A stretch of DNA of 54,674 nt from Avoscillospira sp045530865 (GTDB lineage Bacteria > Bacillota > Clostridia > Oscillospirales > Oscillospiraceae). A program made the position numbers and the translations under genes. Location: contig JAZSCX010000074.1 in NCBI GenBank assembly GCA_045530865.1, positions 1 to 54,674 on the forward strand. Reading direction: 5' to 3'. Below the pieces are notes generated by a model that saw only the letters and a program-made list of their open reading frames with translations, was not told the DNA's origin and did no database searches. Below are positions 45,673 to 53,740 of this stretch, piece by piece. Each line of letters starts with the position of its first letter. Position 1 is the stretch's first letter.

Positions 45673-45912
45673 TTGGTGGACAACGAAACCCGGTTCTGGT
45701 TCGATCTGGACTTACTCAGATCACGCATGGACAATGCAAATCAAATCCTATTGGCGCTATCCGCTGCGGCAGAATGCGGTGCCGTCTCTGAGGACTATGT
45801 AAAATCGGTTCTCGGTTTGCATGATTATATGAACGGATTGAACCGCGATCTGGAACGGATCATAGAGGACATGCGGGCTGCTGCCAGCGGCGGTCATTCT
45901 CGCGCTTCTTAA
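45673..45912 (+). CDS. Hypothetical element protein, 79 aa
   Basis: A short acidic helical protein (DLDLLRSRMDNANQILLALSAAAECGAVSEDYVKSVLGLHDYM, key part LRSRMDNANQILLALS) without a known motif. TTG 45673 or GTG 45676 follows GGGGAGGTGTAAATA. It lies between the two copies of the structured leader, and all three small genes probably form one transcript from the divergent promoter region. Confidence 0.65.
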   Translation: MVDNETRFWFDLDLLRSRMDNANQILLALSAAAECGAVSEDYVKSVLGLHDYMNGLNRDLERIIEDMRAAASGGHSRAS

Positions 45913-45916
45913 GTAA

Positions 45917-46033
45917 TGAGAAAAGCCCCTTGCATCAACGCCGACCAAAGCCAGATGCAAGAGGCCGCAGGCAACACGCTCGGAGCGGGCTGCAGATTTA
46001 TTATAGCCCGCTCCGGCTGCAAAATCAAGGAGG
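45917..46033 (+). ncRNA. Duplicated structured leader, copy B
   Basis: Begins after the stop at 45912 and ends at the AAGGAGG of the 46040 gene. First hairpin differs from copy A at two loop or flank positions only; second hairpin GGAGCGGGCT...AGCCCGCTCC keeps the stem and changes the loop. Confidence 0.65.
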
Positions 46034-46039
46034 TTTACC

Positions 46040-46174
46040 ATGGAAAACAAAGCCATAATCGAATCCCGCGCTTTTTATGTTCGGCGCATCCACGATCTGA
46101 TAAAGCAGGCAGACGCCAGACAACTCCACCTGATTTACAGATTTGTGAGCAGATTTCTCCGCCCGCGCGCCTGA
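46040..46174 (+). CDS. Small element protein, 44 aa
   Basis: Starts ATG 46040 after AAGGAGGTTTACC and stops TGA 46172-46174. The peptide is basic and helical, with RAFYVRRIHDLIKQADARQ and LIYRFVSRFL. Similar short proteins with IYRFVR-like ends occur in integrative elements and phages of Clostridia as far as I recall; function unknown. It is too short for most gene callers but has one of the best ribosome binding sites in the element. Confidence 0.75.
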   Translation: MENKAIIESRAFYVRRIHDLIKQADARQLHLIYRFVSRFLRPRA

Positions 46175-46344
46175 CGGTGGATTCCTCCGCGTTTGGGGGA
46201 AAATTTTCGCGTGAATGGGCTCCTACGGTGCCAAGGAAAGGCGTGGAAACTTTTTTGACCCGGGGGGCAGCTGCATTGATCTGCGCCTGTACGTCCCGCT
46301 GCGGGTGTGTACGCGTGTAGCTGCCGCATTTTTTCGAAAGATCC

Positions 46345-46450
46345 GCGCCGTTTTTTGTGCAGATTTGCGCCGTTTTTTCTGCAAACAAGGGTGATGTTCT
46401 CTCCTGATGCAATTATACTGCATTCGGCAAGAGGTTACATCACCCTTGTT
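46345..46450. other. Origin-like region beside the Rep gene
   Basis: Within the gene-free stretch 46175-46539: direct repeats GCGCCGTTTTTTGTGCA (46345-46361) and GCGCCGTTTTTTCTGCA (46367-46383), 22 bases apart, then a 14-bp inverted repeat AACAAGGGTGATGT / ACATCACCCTTGTT (46384-46397, 46437-46450) enclosing a smaller ATGCA/TGCAT hairpin. This is a plausible double-strand origin for the adjacent HUH Rep. Nothing else is seen in 46175-46344 or 46451-46539. Confidence 0.5.
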
Positions 46451-46539
46451 GTATTTTCTACAAGACGATTCCTAAAGATATACAGTGCATCAAGCCCCAT
46501 AGGGTGCATTACCCTTTAAGAAGTTTCCTTGTGCAATCC

Positions 46540-47274
46540 TCACAAATCCGCTCCCTCTGCGTCCTTTTTCGGTTGTTTTGTAGGGGTTAAGTATTCCAGA
46601 TAGGAGAACTCCCCGTATGCGTTACGCCCGGATGGATTGTCAAGCATTGTGCAGCCCGGAGGCGTGCTTAATGTGAAGCTGTCCGGCACATAGATGGTTT
46701 CTACTTTCGGTTTTCTCAGGCCGCGTGAGGGCGTCCACGTTTGCTGCCCGACCTTGCGCCCCTTGTCACTTCCCTCTTTGGAGAAATACTGTGCCAAGGG
46801 TTTATAGTCAGGATCGTCTATATATTCCACGTTGATCTGTCCATGCTTCCAGTGCGCCTGCAGCAGCTCCGGCGCATTGTCGATCCAGTTCATAATCAGG
46901 TGGTGATGATATCGCCCCTCGCCATGGGCATTTTCTGTGGTGTATATGTACCGCAGCTGCAGCCCATGGCGGCGGTATTCTGCGCGGATCAGATCCAGCC
47001 ATTTGCGCAGCAGCTTCAAAGCTGCAGCCCGCTCCGTAGGGAGTGATTGGTTGTTATATGTAAGAGTTACAAACAGATCTCCCATGGAGAAATTTGCAGC
47101 CATGACCAAACGGCATTTGTTCCAAGATGTGATGGCATTCATTTTGGAGCGGGCTGCACTGGATAGCTTGGATTTTTCAGCTCTGGCTTTTCCGCTGTCC
47201 TGTGGCAGCTGCATCGTATAGCAGGACATACGCACCAGCTGTCCGGCAGTTTCGATCTTAACCCTCTTCGCCAT
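46540..47274 (-). CDS. HUH-family rolling-circle replication initiator
   Basis: A 244-residue Rep. Motif I LFVTLTYNN, motif II YHHHLIMNW (the HUH metal site) and motif III YKPLAQYFSKEG with the nicking Tyr, in the order of single-Tyr phage and plasmid Reps (inovirus/Gokushovirus-like). ATG 47274 follows AAGGAGCGCATCA; longer frames overlap the upstream gene. It overlaps the 47258 gene by 17 bases. It would nick an origin near 46345-46450 and allow rolling-circle copying after excision. Confidence 0.88.
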   Translation of the reverse strand: MAKRVKIETAGQLVRMSCYTMQLPQDSGKARAEKSKLSSAARSKMNAITSWNKCRLVMAANFSMGDLFVTLTYNNQSLPTERAAALKLLRKWLDLIRAEYRRHGLQLRYIYTTENAHGEGRYHHHLIMNWIDNAPELLQAHWKHGQINVEYIDDPDYKPLAQYFSKEGSDKGRKVGQQTWTPSRGLRKPKVETIYVPDSFTLSTPPGCTMLDNPSGRNAYGEFSYLEYLTPTKQPKKDAEGADL

Positions 47275-47659
47275 TGATGCGCTCCTTAATATACTCCAAT
47301 GCGGCCCGCTGCAGCAGCTGTGGGATTGGTGATAAATCCAACTGTGCGCCATACCCGCCCTCTGGATCACGAACAAGGTGTGATTTCTCTGGGTTGAACC
47401 ATAGATAGGATTGGGCGTCCATAGATTGGCATACCTGCTCCACGAGATCTGCGAGAGAGCTCGGTAATATACCGCGATCTACAGACAATCGAATAGCAGC
47501 ACGCCGCACAACCTCTGTTTTACTTTCTGCAAAAGTCTTTGTCCAGTAAGGAAACTGTGCTGATAATTCCAATGTGCTACGGTGTTGATTGTGTGCTGCG
47601 GTGATTTCGACTTCTATCGTTTCAATGCCGCGTGATATCAAAACTCGTTGTTTATTCAT
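47258..47659 (-). CDS. Hypothetical protein of the Rep operon, 133 aa
   Basis: I do not recognise a family. The protein starts at ATG 47659 after CAAGGAGGTAAA and continues with KQRVLISRGIETIEVEITAAHN, ending in a Leu-rich helix LLQRAALEYIKERING. It sits directly upstream of rep with a 17-base overlap and is therefore translationally coupled to it, which suggests a role in replication or its control. Confidence 0.65.
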   Translation of the reverse strand: MNKQRVLISRGIETIEVEITAAHNQHRSTLELSAQFPYWTKTFAESKTEVVRRAAIRLSVDRGILPSSLADLVEQVCQSMDAQSYLWFNPEKSHLVRDPEGGYGAQLDLSPIPQLLQRAALEYIKERINGEEG

Positions 47660-47696
47660 TTTACCTCCTTGACCTGAGTTGTCCAATTTGGACAAC

Positions 47697-47939
47697 TCAT
47701 AAATTAACCGGCAGCTGCCGGATCTTCCCCGCTCCGGTATCGATAACGTTTTCTCCCGCTTCCAGATAGGCGAGAACAGCATCCACGTTTACCAGTTTCC
47801 GGTTTCCGGCATTCACAACAGGCACGCGCCCGCTGTTGATGATCCGGCGCACCATATGTAAGGAAACCTCCGTATTGGGATCAGCCGCCCGGATCTCAGC
47901 CAACACACCGGGCGCGGTACGCATTTTGGGTAGCGACAA
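47697..47939 (-). CDS. Excisionase-like HTH protein, 80 aa
   Basis: An 80-residue MerR/excisionase-type winged-helix protein: VSLHMVRRIINSGRVPVVNAGNRKLVNVDAVLAYLE (key parts SLHMVRRIINSGRVPVV and RKLVNVDAVLAYL). Proteins of this type direct excision in integrative elements with tyrosine integrases. The TTG start at 47939 lies after GGGGGGATTTAA and overlaps the upstream small gene by 44 bases. Confidence 0.78.
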   Translation of the reverse strand: MSLPKMRTAPGVLAEIRAADPNTEVSLHMVRRIINSGRVPVVNAGNRKLVNVDAVLAYLEAGENVIDTGAGKIRQLPVNL

Positions 47940-48126
47940 TTAAATCCCCCCCATTCTCGCTGTTAATGTCTGTAATGATGGCCAGAATTTCCATGCGCTC
48001 ATGGTCGGGGAGTTCTTTTCTCAATTTCTTAGAGAAGTTCGAATCGTTCATGCCGATACGGTCTGCAACTTGCCAGAGCTTTACACCGTTTTTCTTGGCT
48101 GCATCTCTAATTTCCTGATTGCACAT
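47896..48126 (-). CDS. Small HTH element protein, 76 aa
   Basis: Residues 1-50 form a compact HTH: IRDAAKKNGVKLWQVADRIGMNDSNFSKKLRKEL (key part LWQVADRIGMNDSNFSKKLR), a pattern common in small genes of Clostridia ICEs and prophages. AAGGAGCGATTTAAA precedes the ATG at 48126. It is the first gene of the minus-strand rep operon, divergent from the CI-like repressor, so the 173-base gap 48127-48299 probably holds the lysogeny-like switch. Confidence 0.75.
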   Translation of the reverse strand: MCNQEIRDAAKKNGVKLWQVADRIGMNDSNFSKKLRKELPDHERMEILAIITDINSENGGDLIVATQNAYRARCVG

Positions 48127-48299
48127 TTTAAATCGCTCCTTCTTGACAGCTAAACACCTTTTGTGTTAATATGTGTTTGTTATTGTTGCTGTTATATGTT
48201 TTCGCAACAATTATAGCAGGAACTTAAGATAATGTCAATACTTTAGTTGCTTTATATTCAAGAAGCAACTAAAGCAAACAATTCGAGAGGGGAATGGAA
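48127..48299. promoter_or_regulatory. Divergent control region between the small HTH and CI-like genes
   Basis: AT-rich, with TTGCGA-like and TGTTAATATG segments on the minus strand and the inverted repeat TAGTTGCTT...AAGCAACTAA at about 48244-48273, which straddles the likely plus-strand promoter and is a candidate repressor site. Confidence 0.5.
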
Positions 48300-48908
48300 A
48301 TGAATAGGAAACAGGCTGTCTTGTCTGGAAAACAGGCGTTTTCTAGACACTTAAAAGAGCTTATGGAAGAAAACAAAGATACTCAAAGCGATCTGGCTTT
48401 ATCAATTGACGTACAAAGGCAATCGATCAGCTATTATTTGAGCGGGGACAGAAATCCGGGAGCAGATGTAATTAAGCGAATTGCAGAAAGATACAACGTA
48501 AGCGCCGATTGGTTGCTAGGCTTATCAAAAGACCGTAGGAGAGAAAATGTGAAAGCTGATGACATGGGAATTGCAGATACAACTGCTGCTTTTATTAAGG
48601 AACTAGACATATGTATTAAAGAAGACATTGATTGCATCATTTTGAACCACCGCGAGAAGATAACGAAATTATTGGAAGACCTTTCTTTTTTAATTGCCCT
48701 TGCAGGCGATTGGAACAAAATAATTAGCGGAAAACGCGAACGAGACAAAGAACTAGAGGATATATATGTTCCCGCTGAATATGCGCTTTTAAGCAACGGC
48801 GAACATATCAATTATAGAAGATTGTTGCTTGAACGAAAGTTTTCGGAATTACTGATGTTCATAATACATGACGAATGGTGTCGGCCAGACGAAAGGAAGC
48901 AAAAATAA
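48300..48908 (+). CDS. CI-like XRE repressor
   Basis: A 202-residue regulator. The XRE domain is at 15-70: HLKELMEENKDTQSDLALSIDVQRQSISYYLSGDRNPG (key part QSDLALSIDVQRQSISYYL); the remainder is helical without a peptidase domain, so it would not self-cleave. ATG 48300 follows GAGAGGGG by eight bases. It ends overlapping the integrase ATG by one base, so repressor and integrase are co-transcribed, away from the rep operon. Confidence 0.85.
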   Translation: MNRKQAVLSGKQAFSRHLKELMEENKDTQSDLALSIDVQRQSISYYLSGDRNPGADVIKRIAERYNVSADWLLGLSKDRRRENVKADDMGIADTTAAFIKELDICIKEDIDCIILNHREKITKLLEDLSFLIALAGDWNKIISGKRERDKELEDIYVPAEYALLSNGEHINYRRLLLERKFSELLMFIIHDEWCRPDERKQK

Positions 48909-50092
48909 TGGCATACGCAGAAAAGCGCGGGGACACATACCGCCTCCGGGCGTCCTGTGGTTACTCTGCAGACGGACGCCAGATCCAGAGATCAAAGACA
49001 TGGAAACCCGCTCCGGGTATGTCTGAGAAGAAGATCCAAAAGGAACTGGAAAAAGAACTGATCCGGTTTCAGGAGGAATGCGACAGCTGCACGATCTCCG
49101 GTGATGTGAAATTCTCCGTATTCGCAGATCAGTGGTTTTCGGAATATGCCGTAAAAAAGCTAAAGGCCAGCAGCTACCAACGTATGAAAAAGTACACGGA
49201 GCGGGTCTATCAGGCAATCGGGCATCTGCGCATGGATAAGATCACGCCCCGGCATATTCAGCAGTTTATAAACAACCTGAGTGAACCGGGTATCAATCAA
49301 ACCACAGGCGGCGGGCTGTCTCCCAAAACGATCAAGGAATACCGCTCCTTTATTTCTAATGTGTTCCGGTATGCTATTCGCATTGGTATGGTCAGGAGTA
49401 ACCCTTGTGAAAATACCCTGCTGCCTGCCCAGAGAGAGCGGGAACACAAGGTTTATACACTGGAACAGACGCAGATCTTCCTAGAGGCGTTAGGAGATGC
49501 ACCGATTATGTGGAAAGCATTCTGCACGTTGGCGATTTACAGCGGCCTCCGGCGCGGTGAGCTGCTTGGTCTGGAATGGCCGGATATCAACTTTGAAGAT
49601 CGGCTCTTGACCGTTGCCCGGATCTCCTACTATACGCCCGCAGATGGTGTCTATACGGACACACCCAAGACCACCGGAAGCCGCCGCAGCATTCGTCTTG
49701 CGCCTGTGGTGTTCGATGTGCTCAGACAATGGAAAATAGAGCAGGCAGAGAAACGCCTTTCTCTGGGCGATCAGTGGCACGATACAGGCCGCGTATTCAC
49801 CGGATGGAACGGAGAGAGTTTGCACCCAAACGCGCCGTATAATTGGCTTAGCCGCTTCTGCAGCCGGATCAATCTGCCATTCTACGGCATACATCACTTC
49901 CGACATATTAACGCCAGTCTGCAAATTGCCTCCGGCGCAGACGTAAAGAGTGTGTCGGCAAACCTTGGGCATTCCGTGGTGTCCACTACTCTGAACATCT
50001 ATGCACACGCATTCGATGAAGCGAGAGCAAGAGCAAGCGAGGGAGTGGGGGATCTGTTGGCAAAGCAGCCGCAGCGATCCCGCCGCGCATAG
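48908..50092 (+). CDS. Tyrosine integrase
   Basis: A 394-residue phage-type integrase. N-terminal arm-binding domain (GDTYRLRASCGYSADGRQIQRSKTW), core-binding SAM-like domain (FADQWFSEYAVKKLKASSYQ), and catalytic domain with Arg in YSGLRRGELLGL, HHFRHINAS, and LGHSVVSTTLNIYAH with the nucleophile Tyr. AAAGGAAGCAAAAATA precedes ATG 48908. It lies next to the tRNA-Leu target and reads towards it; the arm-binding domain matches the presence of paired AACACCCAA repeats. Confidence 0.94.
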   Translation: MAYAEKRGDTYRLRASCGYSADGRQIQRSKTWKPAPGMSEKKIQKELEKELIRFQEECDSCTISGDVKFSVFADQWFSEYAVKKLKASSYQRMKKYTERVYQAIGHLRMDKITPRHIQQFINNLSEPGINQTTGGGLSPKTIKEYRSFISNVFRYAIRIGMVRSNPCENTLLPAQREREHKVYTLEQTQIFLEALGDAPIMWKAFCTLAIYSGLRRGELLGLEWPDINFEDRLLTVARISYYTPADGVYTDTPKTTGSRRSIRLAPVVFDVLRQWKIEQAEKRLSLGDQWHDTGRVFTGWNGESLHPNAPYNWLSRFCSRINLPFYGIHHFRHINASLQIASGADVKSVSANLGHSVVSTTLNIYAHAFDEARARASEGVGDLLAKQPQRSRRA

Positions 50093-50108
50093 TCACATAG
50101 ACACAGAA

Positions 50109-50140
50109 AAGCCCGCTCCCAATGCCGGAGCGGGCTTCTG
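50109..50140 (+). terminator. Terminator after the integrase
   Basis: AAGCCCGCTCC / GGAGCGGGCTT followed by CTGTTTT. The stem sequence GGAGCGGGC recurs in four other hairpins of this element. Confidence 0.85.
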
Positions 50141-50184
50141 TTTTATGTCCATTTTGAACATGATTTTTCTGTTTTTTGAGCCGT

Positions 50185-50204
50185 AACACCCAAATAACAC
50201 CCAA
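50185..50204 (+). other. Integrase arm-type repeats, right end
   Basis: AACACCCAA at 50185-50193 and 50196-50204, 11 bases apart, in the same orientation as the three left-end copies. Confidence 0.8.
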
Positions 50205-50303
50205 AAGCAAAAGCGCGTTTTCAAAGTGCGAACTATTTAACTGCGAAACCAAAGAAAAAACCATGTTTCCACGTGTTTATCACACTTTGAACCATGGTTT
50301 TTC

Positions 50304-50387
50304 TGGTGCGGGAGATGAGACTCGAACTCACACGCCATAGGACACACGCACCTCAAACGTGCCTGTCTACCATTCCAGCACTCCCGC
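50304..50387 (-). tRNA. tRNA-Leu (anticodon GAG), att target of the second element
   Basis: On the minus strand: acceptor GCGGGAG / CTCCCGC, anticodon stem CACGT/GCGTG around TTGAGGT (anticodon GAG), long variable arm (GTGTCCTATGGCGTG), T-arm with TTCGAGT and encoded CCA at 50306-50304. The gene is complete; its last 26 bases are repeated at 43884-43909. Confidence 0.93.
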
Positions 50388-50566
50388 ATATATTCACTTT
50401 TCAGTGCCTGTATATTATATCCAGTGGAAGAAATTTTGTCAACAGAATTTTTACATTTATCTGCTGCCGAACCCAACATTTCCTGTTGCGAAAGAAAAAG
50501 ATTTCTGCTATAATACATTTTGCGATTGTATGGTCTAGTCTCATTTTATGTCAGGAGGCGCTCAAA

Positions 50567-51301
50567 TTGCCCAGATTTTTTGTATCATCTGAGATGCTGC
50601 AGGGCTCCTGTGCCGTACTGGAAGGAGAGCAGGCTGCCCATGCAAAGGTACTCCGCCTTGACTATGGCGATGAAGTGACCCTCTGTGACGGCTGCGGAAA
50701 TGACGCTGCCTGCCGGGTGGAGGACTTCCGCCCGGGTCAGCTGGTTTTGGAGATTTGCTCCGTGCAGCCCTCGGTTGCGGAACCCCGGCTGCAGTGCAGC
50801 ATTTATATGGGCTTTCCCAAGGCTGATAAATTTGAGCATGTGATCCAGAAAGCCACGGAGCTGGGCGCTTACGAGCTGGTGGTGTTTCCTTGCACCAGAA
50901 GCATTTCCCGGCCTGACGCCAAAACACTGGCAAAGAAGCTGGAGCGCTGGCAGAAGATCGCAGCTTCCGCTGCGGAGCAGTCTGGCAGAGGCCGGATCCC
51001 GCAGGTTCTGACGCTGGACTCCTTTGATGCTGCGGTAAAACGGGCGGCAGGCGCCGATTTTTCCGCATTGTTTTATGAAAATGAACGGACCTGCTCCATG
51101 GCTTCCGCCGTGGGAAGCGCCGCATTTACCACAGCTGCCCTGATGACCGGCCCGGAAGGCGGTCTGACGGAACAGGAGGTGCAGAAGGCACAGGATGCCG
51201 GCATGGCTGTCTGTTCTCTTGGCCCGCGGATTTTGCGGTGCGAAACGGCTCCGCTTTGCGCGCTCTCTGCGCTGATGTATGCAGCGGGTGAGCTTGGTTA
51301 A
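50567..51301 (+). CDS. rsmE: 16S rRNA (uracil1498-N3)-methyltransferase RsmE
   Basis: A 244-residue SPOUT methyltransferase: N-terminal PUA-like domain (LPRFFVSSEM...HAKVLRLDYGDEVTLCDG), then the knot region with KADKFEHVIQKATELG, TRSISRP, MTGPEGGLTEQEV and SLGPRILRCETAPLCAL. It methylates U1498 of 16S rRNA. The TTG start at 50567 follows AGGAGG by eight bases; the longer frame runs back through the tRNA-Leu. Confidence 0.95.
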   Translation: MPRFFVSSEMLQGSCAVLEGEQAAHAKVLRLDYGDEVTLCDGCGNDAACRVEDFRPGQLVLEICSVQPSVAEPRLQCSIYMGFPKADKFEHVIQKATELGAYELVVFPCTRSISRPDAKTLAKKLERWQKIAASAAEQSGRGRIPQVLTLDSFDAAVKRAAGADFSALFYENERTCSMASAVGSAAFTTAALMTGPEGGLTEQEVQKAQDAGMAVCSLGPRILRCETAPLCALSALMYAAGELG

Positions 51302-51326
51302 ATTGAGATAAGGAATTGATCTGCTT

Positions 51327-52100
51327 ATGGTTATGAAAACGAACATGACGAAAGAACAACTGCATAAGAAACAGAACGATGATGCAGTGGTTTATAAAGT
51401 CATGATTGCGCTGGTGCTTCTGTGCGTGGCTCTGCTGGGCCTGCGCAGTCTGCGCGATTATTATGCAACGATGAACGGTTTTTCCGCTCTGTATTATAAA
51501 ACGCCCGCCATCATGATCGTGGGTCTGGTGATCGCGGCGGCTGCTGCCGTGGTGGGTCTGACTGTCCGGAAGCAGGCAGTGAAAGTTGTGATGCCCTGGG
51601 TGCTGGTATTCGGCCTGTTGGTTTTTGCAACCGCATGGAATATGCGGCTGTCCGGCGCAGATGATTTCGATTTCCTGTATTTCCTCTGCTTCGCCGTGCT
51701 CATTCAGTACATCATTTTCCAGCTGTACCGCTGGGAATTCTTCCTGTTCTCCCTCTCCACGGTCACTGCCGGCGGCGTGTTCTTCTCCTTCAGCCGCGGC
51801 GTGTACTGGACCCAGAAAACCGTTGCCGTTGTGATTATTCTGGCTCTGGTTCTCGTCGGTACAACGCTGGCGTCCTGTATGGCTTCTCGCAACAAGGGCC
51901 GTCTGGTCTTTGGCAGAAAGCGCATTGCGCTGTACTCCGCCAAATCTCTGCCGGTTCTGCTGTACATCGCCAACATCCTTTGGGTGGTCTGCGCTGCCAT
52001 GATTCCCTTCCTCGGCGGCCTGTTTGCCTACTACTGCATGTTTGCCGCCATTGCGGTGGAGTTTATTGCAGCCGTGTATTACACCTTCCAGCTGAATTGA
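51327..52100 (+). CDS. Hypothetical membrane protein, 257 aa
   Basis: About eight hydrophobic segments follow a short basic N-terminus; examples are VYKVMIALVLLCVALLGL, IMIVGLVIAAAAAVVGL and VAVVIILALVLVGTTLA. No family motif is recognised. It lies 26 bases after rsmE and ends at a strong terminator, so it is probably co-transcribed with rsmE. Function is unknown. Confidence 0.75.
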   Translation: MVMKTNMTKEQLHKKQNDDAVVYKVMIALVLLCVALLGLRSLRDYYATMNGFSALYYKTPAIMIVGLVIAAAAAVVGLTVRKQAVKVVMPWVLVFGLLVFATAWNMRLSGADDFDFLYFLCFAVLIQYIIFQLYRWEFFLFSLSTVTAGGVFFSFSRGVYWTQKTVAVVIILALVLVGTTLASCMASRNKGRLVFGRKRIALYSAKSLPVLLYIANILWVVCAAMIPFLGGLFAYYCMFAAIAVEFIAAVYYTFQLN

Positions 52101-52102
52101 TA

Positions 52103-52142
52103 AATACCTCACGCAGGGTTCTCCTGTGTGAGGTATTTTTTT
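52103..52142 (+). terminator. Terminator after the membrane protein
   Basis: AATACCTCACGCAGG-GTTCT-CCTGTGTGAGGTATT followed by T7 overall. Confidence 0.93.
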
Positions 52143-52180
52143 GCCTGCGGCCTCATAGCCATGGACAGGGAGGGATGTCC

Positions 52181-53740
52181 ATGGCCTTTCGTACGTCCAT
52201 TGCAAAGAGCGCCATCCTGCTTACCCTGGCAAATCTGATCATCCGCGGCGTATCCATGCTGTTTCAGGTGTATCTGACGGGACAGATCGGGGCAGTTGGC
52301 ATCGGGTTGATGCAGCTGATCATGACGGTTTACGGGTTTTCTCTGACAGTGGGAACCTCCGGCTTGCGGGTGGCTGCCATGTATCTCTCCGCCGAGGAAT
52401 TTGGTCTGCGCCGTCCGGAGGGGATCCGGCAGGCTATGATCTGGTGCCTTGGCACAGGAACAGTCCTCAGTGCCGCAGTGGGCGCTGCCATGGTGCTGGG
52501 CGCCGATGGGCTGGCGCTGTATTGGATAAAGGATCTGCGGGCAGCGGCAAGCCTGCGGCTGCTGGGCCTGTCGTTGCCACTGTCGTGTGTCAGCGCCATT
52601 CTCACCGGTTATTTTACGGCGGTGGGGCAGGTCGGCAGGCTGGTGCTGGTGGAAATCGCCGACCGAATTGTGACCGTGGCTGCCACCGTGTGGCTGCTGA
52701 GACTGGGTGTTTCCTCGGATCTGTCCCATGCCTGCCTGTCCGTTGTGGGCGGCGGCGCACTGGCGTCCGTCGGCTCTGTGGCGGTGCTGATGGCAATGCT
52801 TCTGCTGAACTTCCGGGGCTGTAAAAAAGAAAAGCAGCCCCTGTCTATGGGCAGGCGGCTGCGGAAGCTGTGTATTCCGGTGGCGCTGAATGATTATCTG
52901 CGTTCCGGACTTGGAACACTGGAACAGTTTTTGATCCCCTATGGGCTGACCCGGTTCGGCGGTTCCCGTACCGGAGCCTTGGGCTCCTACGGCACCATAC
53001 AGGGCATGGTGTTTCCGGTGATGATGTTTCCCACGGTGGTGCTGTTTGCGGTGGCAGATCTGTTGATTCCGGAGCTGGCCCGCTGCAAAGCAGAAAACAA
53101 TCAGGCCCGGATCCGCCGAATGACGGAAGTTTGCCTGCAGAAAGGCATGGCATTTTCCGCTGTCATCGCCGGCTTGCTGCTGGTTCTTGGGGATCCGCTG
53201 GGACTGCTGCTGTATAACAGCACGGAGGCGGGGCTGTATCTGCGTCTGTTTGCGCCGCTGGTACCGGTTTTGTATCTGGACTGCATTGTGGACGGGATGC
53301 ACAAAGGGCTGGGACAGCAGGTGTACTGCGTCCGGGTCAATACCCTGACCAACCTGCTGGATGTGATCGGCCTGTTTTTGCTGCTGCCCCGGTGGGGGAT
53401 CGGCGGCTACCTGTTCACCTATGCGGTGACCCACTGCATCAATTTTTATCTGAGCCTCCGGCGGCTGCTGCAGCTCAGCGGTGCGGCACCGGGGCTGGGC
53501 GCTCTGCTGAAGGTAATTTGCAGCACGGCGGCAGCGGTGATCTTCTGCCGAACGGTTTTGCCTATGGCAGCCACATGGTTTCATGTGCTCATGGGCGGCG
53601 GGATCTATCTGGGACTTTGCGGCTGCCTGTTGTCGAAGGTTCTTGCGGTTTCCGGCGTTTCCCGGTATAATCAGAGAAAAACATCCGGAGGTTCCCATGA
53701 CACCAAAACGGCAGCAGCATCCCATCCCACCTCTGTATGA
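52181..53740 (+). CDS. MurJ/SpoVB-family lipid flippase-like protein
   Basis: A 519-residue polytopic protein of the MOP superfamily, SpoVB/MurJ/Wzx branch, with about 14 membrane segments. Family patterns: MLFQVYLTGQIGAVGIGLMQL, GYFTAVGQVGRLVLVEI and VPVLYLDCIVDGMHKGLGQQ. SpoVB acts in spore cortex synthesis; MurJ flips lipid II. ATG 52181 follows GGAGGG by six to seven bases. Its 3' end overlaps the glycosylase gene by 44 bases in another frame. Confidence 0.9.
   Translation: MAFRTSIAKSAILLTLANLIIRGVSMLFQVYLTGQIGAVGIGLMQLIMTVYGFSLTVGTSGLRVAAMYLSAEEFGLRRPEGIRQAMIWCLGTGTVLSAAVGAAMVLGADGLALYWIKDLRAAASLRLLGLSLPLSCVSAILTGYFTAVGQVGRLVLVEIADRIVTVAATVWLLRLGVSSDLSHACLSVVGGGALASVGSVAVLMAMLLLNFRGCKKEKQPLSMGRRLRKLCIPVALNDYLRSGLGTLEQFLIPYGLTRFGGSRTGALGSYGTIQGMVFPVMMFPTVVLFAVADLLIPELARCKAENNQARIRRMTEVCLQKGMAFSAVIAGLLLVLGDPLGLLLYNSTEAGLYLRLFAPLVPVLYLDCIVDGMHKGLGQQVYCVRVNTLTNLLDVIGLFLLLPRWGIGGYLFTYAVTHCINFYLSLRRLLQLSGAAPGLGALLKVICSTAAAVIFCRTVLPMAATWFHVLMGGGIYLGLCGCLLSKVLAVSGVSRYNQRKTSGGSHDTKTAAASHPTSV

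Larger units (their letters stand above)
43884..50329. mobile_element. 6.4-kb integrative element in tRNA-Leu(GAG)
   Basis: Bounded by perfect 26-bp repeats (43884-43909 and 50304-50329) that are the 3' end of tRNA-Leu(GAG). Inside: HigBA-like pair, RHH protein, three small plus-strand genes with duplicated structured leaders, a hairpin origin-like region, HUH Rep operon, CI-like repressor and a tyrosine integrase next to the tRNA. Arm-type repeats AACACCCAA, 11 bases apart, are at both ends. No relaxase, capsid or T4SS gene is present. It looks like an integrating rolling-circle plasmid or a satellite. Confidence 0.9.

Noticed and set aside
45916..46320. A 134-codon plus-strand frame over the duplicated leader and origin region
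   Set aside because: It reads through a structured leader in the wrong phase; the 44-codon gene at 46040 in another frame has the ribosome binding site.
46540..47274. Rep as evidence of an inovirus prophage
   Set aside because: No zonula-occludens-type ATPase, coat or assembly proteins are present; plasmid or satellite origin is equally possible.
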